Part shown: positions 23,309-33,508 of the stretch, one piece after another
Layout: each line of letters begins with the position of its first letter
Position numbering within the stretch: the stretch's first letter is position 1
Assembly: GCF_041154485.1 (NCBI RefSeq)
Contig: NZ_AP028669.1
Coordinates: 2,418,001 to 2,482,000 of the forward strand
Length of the DNA stretch: 64,000 nt
From: Variovorax sp. V93
GTDB taxonomy: Bacteria > Pseudomonadota > Gammaproteobacteria > Burkholderiales > Burkholderiaceae_C
Reading direction: 5' to 3'
Translations under genes and position numbers: made by a program
Notes under the pieces: model-generated
Databases searched by the model: none
What the model was told of the DNA's origin: nothing
What the model saw: the letters and a program-made list of their open reading frames with translations, nothing else

Positions 23309-25447
23309 ATGCAACCTGCTCCCGCTGACCGCACGCCCGCGGTCGCGGCAACGGCCCTCACGCTGCTCGACCGCGATCACAGCATCCTGTCGTTCAACGA
23401 GCGCGTGCTCGACTGGGCCCGCAGGCCTGAAGTGCCGCTGGTCGAGCGTCTTCGCTACCTTTGCATCGTTTCATCGAATCTCGACGAATTCTTCGAAGTG
23501 CGCGCCGCGCCGCACCTGATTGCCAGCAGTGCCGGCGACCAGAAGGGCGCCTACACGATCGAATCGTTCGAGCGCCTTGCCGAGGCCGCCCATGCGCTGG
23601 TGGCGCGCCAGTACGCGCTCTACAACGACGATCTGATGCCGACCTTCGCCAAGCACGGCATCCACATCATTTCGCACGGCGAACGCAATCCGGCGCAGCG
23701 CAAGTGGGTCAGCGAATATTTCGAGCGCGAAGTGCGCCCGCTGCTGATCCCGGTCGGGCTGGACCCGGCGCACCCGTTTCCGCAGGTGGCCAACAAGTCG
23801 CTCAACTTCATCGTGCGGCTCGGCGGCAAGGACGCCTTTGGGCGGGAGAACCCGATCCAGATCGTGAAGGTGCCGCGCGTGCTGCCGCGCGTGATCCGCA
23901 TGCCGGCCAAGGTGTCGGACGGCAAGACGCTGTTCGTGGCGCTGTCGAGCGTGGTGCGCGCCCATCTTTCGAGCATGTTCCCGGGGCGCGAGGTGGGCGA
24001 TTTCTCGCAGTTCCGCGTCACGCGGCATTCCGACCTGGCGGTGGACGAGGAAGACGTCAAGAACCTGCGCACCGCATTGCGCCAGGGGCTGCAGCACCGG
24101 CACTACGGACAGGCCGTGCGGCTCGAGGTGTCGGCCAGTTGCGCGGAGTCGCTCGCGAGTTTCCTGCTGGCGCAATTCAACCTGCCGGCGCAGGCGCTCT
24201 ACCGGGTGCACGGCCCCGTCAACCTGGCCCGCCTGACCCAGCTGATCGATCTGCTGGAGGAGCCGCAGCTGCTGTTTCCGCCGTACTCGGCCTCCTACCC
24301 GGTCACGCTGTCGCCGGCGCAGTCGTTCTTCGAGCGGCTGCAGCATGGCGACGTGCTGATCCACCAGCCCTTCGAGAGCTTCGACGGCGTGCTCGCATTC
24401 CTGCGCGAGGCCGTGCAGGATCCGCAGGTGCTGGCCATCAAGCAGACCATCTACCGCACGGGCACCGATTCGGAGCTGATGGACCTGCTGCGCGAAGCCG
24501 TGCGCCGCGGCAAGGAAGTGACGGTGGTGGTGGAGCTCAAGGCCCGCTTCGACGAAGAGGCCAACATCAACTGGGCCGAAATGCTCGAGTCGATCGGCGC
24601 GCAGGTGGTGTATGGCGTGGTGGGCCTGAAGACGCACGCCAAGATGCTGCTGGTGACGCGCCGCGAGGGCAAGCAGATGCGCCGCTACGGCCACCTGTCC
24701 ACCGGCAACTACAACCCGCGCACCGCCAGGCTCTACACCGACATCAGCCACCTGACGGCCGACCCGCTGCTCACGGCGGACATGGAAGCCGTGTTCGTGC
24801 ACCTGGCAAGCCAGAGCCGCCTGCCCAAGCTCAACCGCATGTGGCTCGCGCCGTTCGACCTGCACCGGAACCTCATCGCGCAGATCGACGCGCTGAGCCT
24901 GGCCGCCGCCACCGGCGAGCCGACCCGCATCGTTGCCAAGATGAATGCGCTGACCGACGATGCCCTGGTGGCCGCGCTGATGCGCGCCGGCCAGAACGGC
25001 GTGAAGATCGACCTCATCGTGCGCGGCGCCTGCACGCTGCCCGCGCAGGTGCCGGGGCTCACCGACAACATCCGCGTGCGCTCGGTGATCGGGCGTTTTC
25101 TCGAGCACTCGCGCGTCTTCTACTTCCGCAATGGCGAGGACGAGTCGCTCTACCTGTCGAGCGCCGACTGGATGAACCGCAACATGATGCGGCGCATCGA
25201 GCTGGCCTGGCCGGTGACCGACCCCAGCCTTCGCCAGCGCCTGATCGACGAATGCCTGGTCGCCTACCTGCACGACGGCCGCGACGCCTGGGACCTGGGC
25301 GGCGACGGCATCTACACGCGCGTCGACCACGACACCCATGCCGCCGAGGCGGGCGCGTCGCGCGCCATCGAGGCGCACGGTGCCCAGGCTGCACTCATGA
25401 ACCGGTATGCATCGCGAGGCCATCACCCCGATGCACCCAGCAACTGA
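23309..25447 (+). CDS. ppk1: Polyphosphate kinase 1
   Basis: This encodes 712 residues from the ATG at 23309, close to the usual PPK1 length. It contains the PPK N domain (RDHSILSFNERVLDWA), the middle domain and the C1/C2 domains. Both key histidines are visible: VGLKTHAKMLLV (the autophosphorylated His) and FLEHSRVFYF. Other family marks are AIKQTIYRTG and GHLSTGNYNPRTA. The enzyme reversibly moves the gamma phosphate of ATP onto polyphosphate. It is followed 20 bp later by a SixA-like phosphatase, and ppx is nearby. A PHO-box-like site lies upstream. Confidence 0.95.
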   Translation: MQPAPADRTPAVAATALTLLDRDHSILSFNERVLDWARRPEVPLVERLRYLCIVSSNLDEFFEVRAAPHLIASSAGDQKGAYTIESFERLAEAAHALVARQYALYNDDLMPTFAKHGIHIISHGERNPAQRKWVSEYFEREVRPLLIPVGLDPAHPFPQVANKSLNFIVRLGGKDAFGRENPIQIVKVPRVLPRVIRMPAKVSDGKTLFVALSSVVRAHLSSMFPGREVGDFSQFRVTRHSDLAVDEEDVKNLRTALRQGLQHRHYGQAVRLEVSASCAESLASFLLAQFNLPAQALYRVHGPVNLARLTQLIDLLEEPQLLFPPYSASYPVTLSPAQSFFERLQHGDVLIHQPFESFDGVLAFLREAVQDPQVLAIKQTIYRTGTDSELMDLLREAVRRGKEVTVVVELKARFDEEANINWAEMLESIGAQVVYGVVGLKTHAKMLLVTRREGKQMRRYGHLSTGNYNPRTARLYTDISHLTADPLLTADMEAVFVHLASQSRLPKLNRMWLAPFDLHRNLIAQIDALSLAAATGEPTRIVAKMNALTDDALVAALMRAGQNGVKIDLIVRGACTLPAQVPGLTDNIRVRSVIGRFLEHSRVFYFRNGEDESLYLSSADWMNRNMMRRIELAWPVTDPSLRQRLIDECLVAYLHDGRDAWDLGGDGIYTRVDHDTHAAEAGASRAIEAHGAQAALMNRYASRGHHPDAPSN

Positions 25448-25466
25448 CGACCGAAAGACGACAACC

Positions 25467-25928
25467 ATGGACTTGATCTTCTGGCGCCATGCCGAAGCCG
25501 AGGACTGGACCGAAGGCTGCGACGACCTGCAGCGTTCCCTGACCGCGCGCGGCGAGAAGCAGGCCAAGCGCATGGCCAGCTGGCTCGACCGGCAGTTGCC
25601 GGATGGCACGCGCATCATCTGCAGCCCCGCGCGGCGCTGCGAGCAGACCGCGCTCGCGCTCGGCCGCAAATACAAACTGCGCGCCGAACTCGCCCCCGAC
25701 ACCACCGCCGAGGCCATGCTGGCCGCGGCCGGCTGGCCCAACGGCAAGTCGGTGGTGCTGATGGTCGGGCACCAGCCTTCGGTGGGGCAGGCGATCTCGC
25801 TGCTTCTCGGCCTGAAGCAGGACAGCTGTCCGGTGCGCAAGGGTTCGCTCTGGTGGATCCGTACGCGCGAACGCGACGGCGACGTGCAGACCGTCGTGGT
25901 GACTGTGCAGTCGCCCGAGCTGCTCTGA
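25467..25928 (+). CDS. SixA-like histidine phosphatase
   Basis: This encodes 153 residues from the ATG at 25467. It begins MDLIFWRHAEAED, the RHG-type active site of the histidine phosphatase superfamily, with the second-half motif VVLMVGHQPSVGQA providing the second His. Short single-domain members such as SixA remove phosphate from phosphohistidine on proteins. The gene is directly behind ppk1 and probably co-transcribed. PPK1 and this enzyme are often neighbours in bacteria, but a shared task is not established. Confidence 0.85.
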   Translation: MDLIFWRHAEAEDWTEGCDDLQRSLTARGEKQAKRMASWLDRQLPDGTRIICSPARRCEQTALALGRKYKLRAELAPDTTAEAMLAAAGWPNGKSVVLMVGHQPSVGQAISLLLGLKQDSCPVRKGSLWWIRTRERDGDVQTVVVTVQSPELL

Positions 25929-26052
25929 CGGGCGATCCGCAGGCTGAAAATCTGCCCGGATCTGTAAACTAATTGACGAAATCCGATGGGGTGCGATAGC
26001 GGTTTGTAGGCACAATAGTTGCATCTGATGCATTTAGATGCAAATTGAAACT

Positions 26053-26856
26053 ATGGCTTACGTTCACGCCTCCGTGAGGACGCTTGTTTCGCTGCTGATC
26101 TCTGCGGCCCTGCTGGCCGGCTGCGCGACGAGCGCGCCCGAGCCGGCGCCGCAAGTTCGCCACGATGCGACCCGGTCGATCACGAAGATCGAACTCGTCT
26201 ACAACGAGCCGGACCAGCTGTCCGTGATGGATGGCGGTGGGTCCGCGATCATGGGCTGGGCCGGGGTTTTCGGCCCTGTCGGCACGCTGGTGGCCCTTGG
26301 CGTCGAGGTCGGCACCCGGATGACGCTGGCCAGCCGCATCGAGCGGCGCAGCAAGGAGTTCACGGCCGTCGTGAAAAGCAGCGGCGCGATGCCTCTCAAC
26401 AGGCAGTTCGCGGAGCAACTGGCGGCGCGCCTGCGGGCCGGCGGCCGCGAAGTGAAGCTGACACCCGCCGCGCGCATGGACGGCGAGCTCGCCCAGATGA
26501 AGGCGCCTGGATTCGAACCCACCCCGGGCTACAGCACCTTGCTCGTGCGGGTCACCACGACCTACGGGGCACCCGACATGACGTCGAGCTTCAAGCCCTT
26601 CGTGGCAATCGAGCAGTTGCTGCGGGACGAGCAGCAGGCCGTTCTCCACCAGACCACCCATACCTCCGACCTGGAGGAGCCGGCCTACCTGGCGTACGAC
26701 GGCCTGCTGCAGGACCCGGCCAGGGCGCAGGACGGCCTGCGGCAAGGCCTTGCCCGGATCGTCCAGCCTGCCTATGCCGGCATGTTCGGCGAAGACGGGC
26801 CGCCGCGCCTCGCCGGTTCGGAAACCACCCGGACCGCCAGCTTCCACGCCAGGTGA
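26053..26856 (+). CDS. Lipoprotein, first of a paralogous pair
   Basis: This encodes 267 residues from the ATG at 26053 (an ATG at 26038 would add five). The signal peptide ends in a lipobox LLAGC, so the protein is lipid-anchored. After a short linker come RSITKIELVYNEPDQL, a glycine-rich hydrophobic stretch (SAIMGWAGVFGPVGTLVALGV) and a mixed domain with NRQFAEQLAARLRAGGREVKL and PGYSTLLVRVTTTYG. No family is recognised. It shares these blocks with the gene at 27026-27880, so one arose by tandem duplication. It lies between sixA-like and ppx. Confidence 0.75.
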   Translation: MAYVHASVRTLVSLLISAALLAGCATSAPEPAPQVRHDATRSITKIELVYNEPDQLSVMDGGGSAIMGWAGVFGPVGTLVALGVEVGTRMTLASRIERRSKEFTAVVKSSGAMPLNRQFAEQLAARLRAGGREVKLTPAARMDGELAQMKAPGFEPTPGYSTLLVRVTTTYGAPDMTSSFKPFVAIEQLLRDEQQAVLHQTTHTSDLEEPAYLAYDGLLQDPARAQDGLRQGLARIVQPAYAGMFGEDGPPRLAGSETTRTASFHAR

Positions 26857-27025
26857 AACGGCCCGGATAGCCGCATCCGGGGGCCGGCGCGCAGGCGCTT
26901 TGTCATGGCCGCGGGCAGAGGTGGCGGGGCGCTTGTCTCCCTGGAGAAAGTGCGCACCGCTCATGTGCGCGGGCGGCGCGATTCCTACAGTGGCTTCACA
27001 TCGGCCATACCACTGGGGAATACGC

Positions 27026-27880
27026 ATGAAACTGCTCAACCCGCTGCCAAGAAGCTTCATGGATCTGCTGCGCCTGGACGCGGGCATGTCGTTGCAGAAG
27101 CTGACGTCCCTGCTCGTCGCCACCGCCCTCCTGGCGGGGTGCGCGGCCGAAGCGTCCAAACCCGCGCTGCAGGCGCGCCAGGATGCCGCCACCCGTTCGG
27201 CCGCGAAGGTCGAGCTGATCTACAACGAGGAAGACCAGCTGATCGTCACCGATGGCGGCGGTTCGGGACTCACGGGCTTTGCCGGGCTGCTCCTGGGACC
27301 CATCGGCGCACTGCTGGCCCTGAGCATCGACACCAACAGCCGCATGACCATGGCCGCCCGGACCGATCAGCGCAGCAAGGAATTCACGGCCGCGGTGAAG
27401 AACAGCGGCGCGGCCATGACGCTCAACCGGCAGTTCGCGGAGCAGTTGGCGGCGCGCCTGCGCGAGAGCGGCCGCGAAGTGAAGCTGACGCCTTTCATGC
27501 GCGCCACCGGACCGGCCAGCGAGATGAAGGTGCCGGAGCTCCAGCCCACGCCCGGCTACAGCACATTGATCCTGCGGATCACCACGGCGTACGGCGCGGC
27601 CGACGCGACCTCGAGCTTCAAGCCCTTCATTTCGGTGGAGCAACTGCTCAGGGACGAGCGGCAGTCCGTCGTGCACCAGACGGCCCATACCGCCGACGTG
27701 AGCGAGCCCACCTATTTCAGCTACGACGGCCTGCTCAAGGACACCGCGGTGGCCCATGGGGGGCTGAAGCAGGGGCTGGACCGGGTCGTGCAGCCCGCCT
27801 ATGCCGGCATGTTCGGGGGCGACCAGCCGCGCCTGCTGCCTGCGGAAAGCACCCGCACCGCCGGCCTCGACGCGAAGTGA
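27026..27880 (+). CDS. Lipoprotein, second of the paralogous pair
   Basis: This encodes 284 residues; the start is supported by GGGGAA upstream. A longer, basic N-terminus precedes the signal core and the lipobox LLAGC. The body parallels the previous gene: RSAAKVELIYNEEDQL, the glycine-rich segment, NRQFAEQLAARLRESGREVKL (read in two parts) and the C-terminal VVQPAYAGMFGG. Identity to its neighbour is high over the whole mature part. It is convergent with ppx, ending 6 bp from its stop. The function is unknown; both copies are probably periplasm-facing. Confidence 0.75.
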   Translation: MKLLNPLPRSFMDLLRLDAGMSLQKLTSLLVATALLAGCAAEASKPALQARQDAATRSAAKVELIYNEEDQLIVTDGGGSGLTGFAGLLLGPIGALLALSIDTNSRMTMAARTDQRSKEFTAAVKNSGAAMTLNRQFAEQLAARLRESGREVKLTPFMRATGPASEMKVPELQPTPGYSTLILRITTAYGAADATSSFKPFISVEQLLRDERQSVVHQTAHTADVSEPTYFSYDGLLKDTAVAHGGLKQGLDRVVQPAYAGMFGGDQPRLLPAESTRTAGLDAK

Positions 27881-27886
27881 GGCGGC

Positions 27887-29407
27887 TCAGGCCCCGCTGA
27901 GCTCCACGCGCCAGCTGCTGGTCTTCTGCCAGGCCAGCACTTCCTCGCGCAGCAGGTGCGCGGACTGCGGATAGGCCTCGGCCCAGTCGGGCGCGCAGGC
28001 GATCGTGAAGGCCCTGGCGCCCAGTGCCGCAAGGTGCAGCGCCCGCGGATCGGGATCGCGGCGCGCATGGCACAGGATCACCGACAGGCGCAGCGACAGC
28101 AGCTGCATCACGAAGGTCTCGTCCTCGAGCGCGGCGTCGAGCTTGCGCAGCTTTCCGCGCTGGCCCAGCACCAGCTGGCCGAGCGCATGCAGTTCATTGA
28201 CGGCAAAGCCGGGGGCGTCGGTGTTGTCGAGGATGTAGGCGCCGTGCTTGTGATAGTCGCTGTGCGAGACCAGCGTGCCGATCTCGTGCAGCTGCGCTGC
28301 CCAGCCGAGCTTGCGCAGCGCCCGCCCGGAACGGCTGCCGGGGCTGCCGCCGCGCGCCGCCGGAGTGAGCTGCACGAACAGGGCGGCCGCGGTTTCGCCC
28401 ACCCGCCTGGCCTGCGCCGCATCGACTGCGAACCGGCTCGCCAGCCGCGCCACGGTGGCGGTGCGCATGTCGGCCACGCTCTCGTCGCGCTCCAGCAGCT
28501 CATAGAGCACGCCGTGGCGCAGCGCACCCTGGGCCACCCTCATTTCCTCGATGTCGAGCAGGTCGAACACCGCGCGCAGCACGCTCACGCCGCCGCCGAT
28601 GACAGGCTTGCGGTCTTCGCGCATGCCGTCGATGCGCAGCTTGTCGGTGCTGCCGGCCTTCAGGAGGCGGTCGACCAGCCAGTCGAGGCCGTCGCGGGTG
28701 ATGAGCCCCGGCTCGCCGCCCGCCGCGGCCAGCACGTCGCCGACGGCACCGATGGTGCCGGAGGCGCCATAGGCCACGTCCCACTGGTCGCGGGTGTAGC
28801 TGGACAGTGCGTCGTCGAGCACCGCCTTGGCGGCCACCTCGGCAGCGCGGAAGGCGTTCTGGGTGAAGAGGCCTTCCCCAAAGTGCTTCATCGACCAGGC
28901 AACGCTGCCCACGCGGTAGGACTCCATCAGTTCGGCGTCGAGCGCGCGGCCGATGATCATTTCGGTGGAGCGCCCGCCGATGTCCACCACCAGGCGGCGC
29001 TCGCGGTCGGAGGCGTCGGTGTGGGGCAGCATGTGCGCCACGCCCTGGTAGATGAGGCGGGCTTCTTCCCGGCCCGGGATCACGTCGATGCCGAAGCCCA
29101 GGATGGTGCGCGCGCGCAGCAGGAATTCTTCGCGGTTGCGTGCCTCGCGCAGTGTCTGGGTGGCGACGGCGCGCACCTGCGAGCGCTTGAAACCGGCCAG
29201 CCGCTCGCCAAAGCGGGCAAGCGCGTCCCAACCCCGCTGCATGGCCTCGGCCGTGAGGTTGCGGGCGCTGTCCAGGCCGTTGCCCTGGCGCACCGTTTCC
29301 TTCAGGTACTCGGTGCGGTGGATCTGGCCGTGGTCGACCTGTCCGATTTCGAGCCTGAAGCTGTTCGAGCCGAGATCGACGGCGGCGAGGCGGGTGCCGT
29401 TTTGCAT
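27887..29407 (-). CDS. ppx: Exopolyphosphatase (Ppx/GppA family)
   Basis: This encodes 506 residues, the usual length. The actin-like ATPase fold begins AAVDLGSNSFRLEIGQ, with further blocks AVATQTLREARN, RLVVDIGGRSTEMIIG (phosphate loop) and AYGASGTIGAVGD. The C-terminal HD-like part has the sequence EIGTLVSHSDYHKHGAYIL (read in two parts). It hydrolyses polyphosphate or pppGpp, opposing Ppk1. It is divergent from pstS across 255 bp that contain PHO-box-like repeats, so both may answer to PhoB. Confidence 0.93.
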   Translation of the reverse strand: MQNGTRLAAVDLGSNSFRLEIGQVDHGQIHRTEYLKETVRQGNGLDSARNLTAEAMQRGWDALARFGERLAGFKRSQVRAVATQTLREARNREEFLLRARTILGFGIDVIPGREEARLIYQGVAHMLPHTDASDRERRLVVDIGGRSTEMIIGRALDAELMESYRVGSVAWSMKHFGEGLFTQNAFRAAEVAAKAVLDDALSSYTRDQWDVAYGASGTIGAVGDVLAAAGGEPGLITRDGLDWLVDRLLKAGSTDKLRIDGMREDRKPVIGGGVSVLRAVFDLLDIEEMRVAQGALRHGVLYELLERDESVADMRTATVARLASRFAVDAAQARRVGETAAALFVQLTPAARGGSPGSRSGRALRKLGWAAQLHEIGTLVSHSDYHKHGAYILDNTDAPGFAVNELHALGQLVLGQRGKLRKLDAALEDETFVMQLLSLRLSVILCHARRDPDPRALHLAALGARAFTIACAPDWAEAYPQSAHLLREEVLAWQKTSSWRVELSGA

Positions 29408-29520
29408 GTAGTTGTCGTGGAAGAAGGCGGGTGGCTTCGATCGTAGCGCCGTGGCGGGCGCGCGGCCTTCCGAATCGCCGGTGGCGAGGTTCGCAAGGCT
29501 AGGTGCGGCGCATGACGGTT

Positions 29521-29537
29521 GTGTGACAGCGTCACAC
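29521..29537. promoter_or_regulatory. Inverted repeat in the ppx-pstS intergenic region
   Basis: GTGTGAC-AGC-GTCACAC is a perfect 7-bp inverted repeat. Its TGTGAC/GTCACA halves resemble PHO half sites, and it is 43 bp upstream of the clearer PHO box. Confidence 0.45.
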
Positions 29538-29579
29538 GATCCGAAGGGGAAAGAGCGGCATTTTCCCTCGACAGCGGGG

Positions 29580-29598
29580 TGTCACACCGATGTCACAC
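29580..29598 (+). promoter_or_regulatory. PHO box before pstS
   Basis: Two direct TGTCACAC repeats (29580-29587 and 29591-29598) are spaced 11 bp apart, the geometry of PhoB-binding sites. The pstS start lies 65 bp downstream. Confidence 0.7.
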
Positions 29599-29662
29599 AA
29601 GCTTTCTAGAGTCCGTTCCAAGCCCGAAAGGGACTACTTCTTACTTCTAAAAGGAAGCCTCC

Positions 29663-30700
29663 ATGAAAACGACTTTCAAATTTGCAGCTGCCGGCCTCGT
29701 GGCCGCGGTCTTCGCCCAGGTTCCCGCCTTCGCACAAGACGTGACCGGCGCCGGCGCCAGCTTCCCGGCACCGCTGTATGCCAAGTGGGCCTCCGATTTC
29801 AACAAGGCCACCGGCGTCAAGATCAACTACCAGTCGGTCGGCTCGGGCGCCGGCCTCAAGCAGATCGAAGCCAAGACGGTCGATTTCGGCGCTTCCGATG
29901 CGCCCCTCAAGGACGACGAGCTCCAGGCCAAGGGCCTGATGCAGTTCCCCACCGTCATCGGCGGCGTGATTCCCGTGGTGAACATTCCCGGCATCAAGCC
30001 CGGCGAGCTGAAGCTCAACGGCCAGGTCCTGGGCGACATCTACCTGGGCAAGATCACCAAGTGGAACGACCCCGCCATCAAGGCGCTCAATGGTTCGCTG
30101 GCCCTGCCTGACGCCGCCATTGCACCGGTTCGCCGCGCCGACGGCTCGGGCACCAGCTTCCTGTTCACCAACTACCTGAGCAAGGTCAACGCCGAGTGGA
30201 AGACCAAGGTCGGCGAAGGCACGGCCGTGAACTGGCCCACCGGCGCGGGCGGCAAGGGCAACGAAGGCGTCGCCGCTTTCGTGAACCGCCTGCCCAACTC
30301 GATCGGCTACGTCGAGTACGCCTACGTCAAGCAGAACAAAATGACCTACGCCCAGCTGCAGAACGCGGCCGGCAACTTCGTCTCGCCGGACGACAGCGCC
30401 TTCAAGGCCGCCGCTGCCGCCGCCGACTGGAACAAGAGCTTCTACCAGGTGCTGACCAACCAGGCCGACAAGGGCGCGTGGCCCATCACCGGCGCCACCT
30501 TCATCCTGATGCACAAGGTGCAGGACAAGCCCGCCAACGCCACGACCGTGCTCAAGTTCTTCGACTGGGCCTACAAGGGCGGCGACAAGACGGCCGATGA
30601 GCTCGACTACGTGCCGATGCCCGACGGCGTGAAGGCCACGATCGCCAAGGCATGGGGCGAAGTCAAGGACGCATCGGGCAAGCCGGTCGCGTTCAAGTAA
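29663..30700 (+). CDS. pstS: Periplasmic phosphate-binding protein
   Basis: This encodes 345 residues with a Sec signal peptide (to about residue 23, AFA-QD) and a strong AAGGAAG site upstream. PstS motifs are present: [40 protein letters not shown] and [16 protein letters not shown]. It captures inorganic phosphate for PstCAB. It is the first gene of pstS-pstC-pstA-pstB-phoU with a PHO box upstream, so phosphate-starvation induction by PhoB is expected. Confidence 0.96.
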   Translation: MKTTFKFAAAGLVAAVFAQVPAFAQDVTGAGASFPAPLYAKWASDFNKATGVKINYQSVGSGAGLKQIEAKTVDFGASDAPLKDDELQAKGLMQFPTVIGGVIPVVNIPGIKPGELKLNGQVLGDIYLGKITKWNDPAIKALNGSLALPDAAIAPVRRADGSGTSFLFTNYLSKVNAEWKTKVGEGTAVNWPTGAGGKGNEGVAAFVNRLPNSIGYVEYAYVKQNKMTYAQLQNAAGNFVSPDDSAFKAAAAAADWNKSFYQVLTNQADKGAWPITGATFILMHKVQDKPANATTVLKFFDWAYKGGDKTADELDYVPMPDGVKATIAKAWGEVKDASGKPVAFK

Positions 30701-30731
30701 GCAACCCCCTCAAGCCCAGGACGGCGCAGCC

Positions 30732-31811
30732 ATGAGCAGCACTTCGCTCGAGGATGCGCCGCTTTCGTCATTGCCGGAGCGACCCGTGTCATCCACCTAT
30801 CCTGCCTCCGCATCCTCGCTCGACCTCGCGGCCGAACGCGGCCGCGTCACCGCACCACCGCCCGCCAAGGCGCCGCGTTCGGGCCCGATGGCCGACCGCC
30901 TGTTCGGCTGGGCCGCCAAGGGCGCCGCGCTGCTCACGCTCGCGATGCTGATCGGCATCCTGCTGTCGCTGATTGCCGGCGCATGGCCCGCCATCTCGAA
31001 GTACGGCCTCGGCTTTCTGACCAGCAGCGTCTGGGACCCGGTGCAGAACGAGTACGGCGGCCTGGTCATGATCTACGGCACGCTGGCCACCTCGGTCATC
31101 GCGCTGGTGATCGCGGTGCCGGTGAGCTTCGGCATCGCGCTGTTCCTGACCGAGCTCTCGCCCAGCTGGCTCAAGCGCCCGCTGGGCACGGCCATCGAAC
31201 TGCTCGCCGCCGTGCCATCGATCGTGTACGGCATGTGGGGCCTGCTGGTGTTCGGCCCGATCCTTTCCACCTGGGTCCAGCAGCCGCTGCAGAAGCTGCT
31301 GGCCGGCGTGCCGTACCTTGGCGCGCTGGTATCGGGCCCGCCCGTGGGCATCGGCATTCTCTCGGCCGGCATCATTCTCGCAATCATGATCATTCCGTTC
31401 ATCGCCTCGGTGATGCGCGACGTGTTCGAAGTGACGCCGCCGCTGCTCAAGGAGTCGGCCTACGGCCTGGGCTCCACCACCTGGGAAGTGGTGTCGAAGG
31501 TCGTGCTGCCCTACACCAAGGCCGGCGTGATCGGCGGCATCATGCTCGGGCTGGGGCGCGCGCTGGGCGAGACGATGGCGGTCACCTTCGTGATCGGCAA
31601 CATGAACCAGCTCAACTCGCTTTCCGTGTTCGAGGCGGCCAACAGCATCACCTCGGCACTTGCCAACGAATTTGCCGAAGCCGGCGCGGGCCTGCACCAG
31701 GCCGCGCTGATGTATCTCGGCCTGGTGCTGTTCTTCATCACCTTCGTCGTGCTGACGCTGTCGAAGGTGCTCCTGGCCCAGATGAAGAAGAGCGAAGGAA
31801 CCAAGTCATGA
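30732..31811 (+). CDS. pstC: Phosphate ABC transporter permease PstC
   Basis: This encodes 359 residues. A polar N-terminal extension (about 50 residues, Ser/Pro-rich) precedes six membrane helices. The Pst permease block [18 protein letters not shown] near residues 277-294 holds the EAA-type loop that contacts PstB. A classic [19 protein letters not shown] segment is also present. It forms the inner-membrane channel with PstA. Its stop overlaps the pstA start by ATGA. Confidence 0.95.
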   Translation: MSSTSLEDAPLSSLPERPVSSTYPASASSLDLAAERGRVTAPPPAKAPRSGPMADRLFGWAAKGAALLTLAMLIGILLSLIAGAWPAISKYGLGFLTSSVWDPVQNEYGGLVMIYGTLATSVIALVIAVPVSFGIALFLTELSPSWLKRPLGTAIELLAAVPSIVYGMWGLLVFGPILSTWVQQPLQKLLAGVPYLGALVSGPPVGIGILSAGIILAIMIIPFIASVMRDVFEVTPPLLKESAYGLGSTTWEVVSKVVLPYTKAGVIGGIMLGLGRALGETMAVTFVIGNMNQLNSLSVFEAANSITSALANEFAEAGAGLHQAALMYLGLVLFFITFVVLTLSKVLLAQMKKSEGTKS

Positions 31812-32692
31812 GCACGGCTCAAAACCTGCTGAATGCGAAGGCGCTCGCCGAAACGCGCCAGGCCAAGTTTGCCGCGCGCAACCGCGTCAACAAGATCGCG
31901 CTCACGCTGTCGCTCGCGGCGATGGTGTTCGGCGTGTTCTGGCTCATCTGGATCCTGTGGGAAACCCTGCGCCTGGGCCTGGGCGGCCTGGCGCTTGCCA
32001 CCTTCACCGAGATGACGCCGCCGCCGAACGAGGCGGGCGGCATTGCCAACGCGATCTTCGGTTCGTTCGTGATGGTGATGCTCGCGACCTTCGTGGGCAC
32101 GCCGATCGGCATCATGGCCGGCATCTACCTGGCGGAGTACAACCCCAAGGGCTGGCTGTCGTCGGTGACGCGCTTCGTCAACGACATCCTGCTGTCGGCG
32201 CCGTCGATCGTGATCGGCCTGTTCGTCTATGCCGTGGTGGTGGCCTACTTCAAGACCTTCTCGGGCCTGGCGGGTGCGCTGTCGCTTGCGCTGATCGTGA
32301 TTCCGGTGGTCATCCGCACCACCGAGAACATGCTGCAGCTGGTGCCGCCGGGGCTGCGCGAAGCGGCCTATGCGCTCGGCACGCCGAAGTGGAAGGTCAT
32401 TTTGAGCATCACGCTGCGCGCCGCGCGCGCCGGTGTGGTCACAGGCGTGCTGCTGGCCGTGGCGCGCATCGCGGGCGAAACCGCGCCGCTGCTCTTCACC
32501 GCGCTCAACAACCAGTTCTGGACCGCCGACATCAGCCAGCCGATGGCCAGCCTGCCGGTGACGATCTTCAAGTTCGCGATGAGCCCGTACGAAAACTGGC
32601 AACAGCTGGCCTGGGCCGGCGTGTTCCTGATCACCGTGGCCGTGCTCGCCCTCAACATCCTGGCGCGGGTCCTCACGCGCAACAAACTCTGA
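31808..32692 (+). CDS. pstA: Phosphate ABC transporter permease PstA
   Basis: This encodes 294 residues from the ATG overlapping the pstC stop. It is hydrophobic with six predicted helices. Typical PstA blocks are [48 protein letters not shown] (EAA loop) and [15 protein letters not shown]. It is the partner of PstC. It is followed 20 bp later by pstB. Confidence 0.95.
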   Translation: MSTAQNLLNAKALAETRQAKFAARNRVNKIALTLSLAAMVFGVFWLIWILWETLRLGLGGLALATFTEMTPPPNEAGGIANAIFGSFVMVMLATFVGTPIGIMAGIYLAEYNPKGWLSSVTRFVNDILLSAPSIVIGLFVYAVVVAYFKTFSGLAGALSLALIVIPVVIRTTENMLQLVPPGLREAAYALGTPKWKVILSITLRAARAGVVTGVLLAVARIAGETAPLLFTALNNQFWTADISQPMASLPVTIFKFAMSPYENWQQLAWAGVFLITVAVLALNILARVLTRNKL

Positions 32693-32712
32693 TTCAAGAA
32701 GAAGTAGCAACC

Positions 32713-33492
32713 ATGCCAAACACCGTCGCACAACCGTCGCGCTCGAAGATCTCGGTCAAGGACCTGAACTTCTACTATGGCAAGTTCCATGCGCTCAAGG
32801 GCATCAACCTCGAGATCCCCGAGAACAAGGTGACGGCCTTCATCGGCCCGTCGGGCTGCGGCAAGTCGACCCTGCTGCGCACCTTCAACCGCATGTTCGA
32901 GCTCTACCCCGAGCAGCGCGCCGAGGGCACCATCGCCCTGGACGGCGAGAACCTGCTCACCTCCAAGCAGGACGTGGCACTGATCCGCGCCAAGGTCGGC
33001 ATGGTGTTCCAGAAGCCCACGCCGTTCCCGATGTCGATCTACGACAACATCGCCTTCGGCGTGAAGCTGTTCGAAAATCTCAGTGCGAGCGAGATGGACG
33101 ACCGCGTCGAGTGGGCGCTCAAGAAGGCGGCGCTCTGGACCGAAGTGCGCGACAAGCTGCAGCAAAGCGGCTCGGGCCTTTCGGGCGGCCAGCAGCAGCG
33201 CCTGTGCATCGCACGCGGCATTGCCATCAAGCCTGAAGTGCTGCTGCTCGACGAACCGTGCTCTGCGCTCGACCCGATCTCGACCGCAAAGATCGAAGAG
33301 TTGATCGCCGAGCTCAAAAACGAGTACACCGTGGTCATCGTGACGCACAACATGCAGCAGGCTGCACGCTGCAGCGACTACACCGCCTACATGTACCTGG
33401 GCGACCTGATCGAGTTCGGCGCGACGGAACAGATGTTCTTCAAGCCGCAGCGCAAGGAGACCGAGGACTACATTACCGGCCGTTTCGGCTGA
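32713..33492 (+). CDS. pstB: Phosphate ABC transporter ATP-binding protein PstB
   Basis: This encodes 259 residues. Walker A is GPSGCGKST, the signature is [14 protein letters not shown], Walker B is [12 protein letters not shown] and the H-loop is [11 protein letters not shown]. PstB-specific [15 protein letters not shown] and the [13 protein letters not shown]-loop region are present. It powers phosphate uptake at the inner face of the membrane. It is followed 16 bp later by phoU. Confidence 0.96.
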   Translation: MPNTVAQPSRSKISVKDLNFYYGKFHALKGINLEIPENKVTAFIGPSGCGKSTLLRTFNRMFELYPEQRAEGTIALDGENLLTSKQDVALIRAKVGMVFQKPTPFPMSIYDNIAFGVKLFENLSASEMDDRVEWALKKAALWTEVRDKLQQSGSGLSGGQQQRLCIARGIAIKPEVLLLDEPCSALDPISTAKIEELIAELKNEYTVVIVTHNMQQAARCSDYTAYMYLGDLIEFGATEQMFFKPQRKETEDYITGRFG

Positions 33493-33508
33493 TGCCAAGG
33501 AGGCACAC

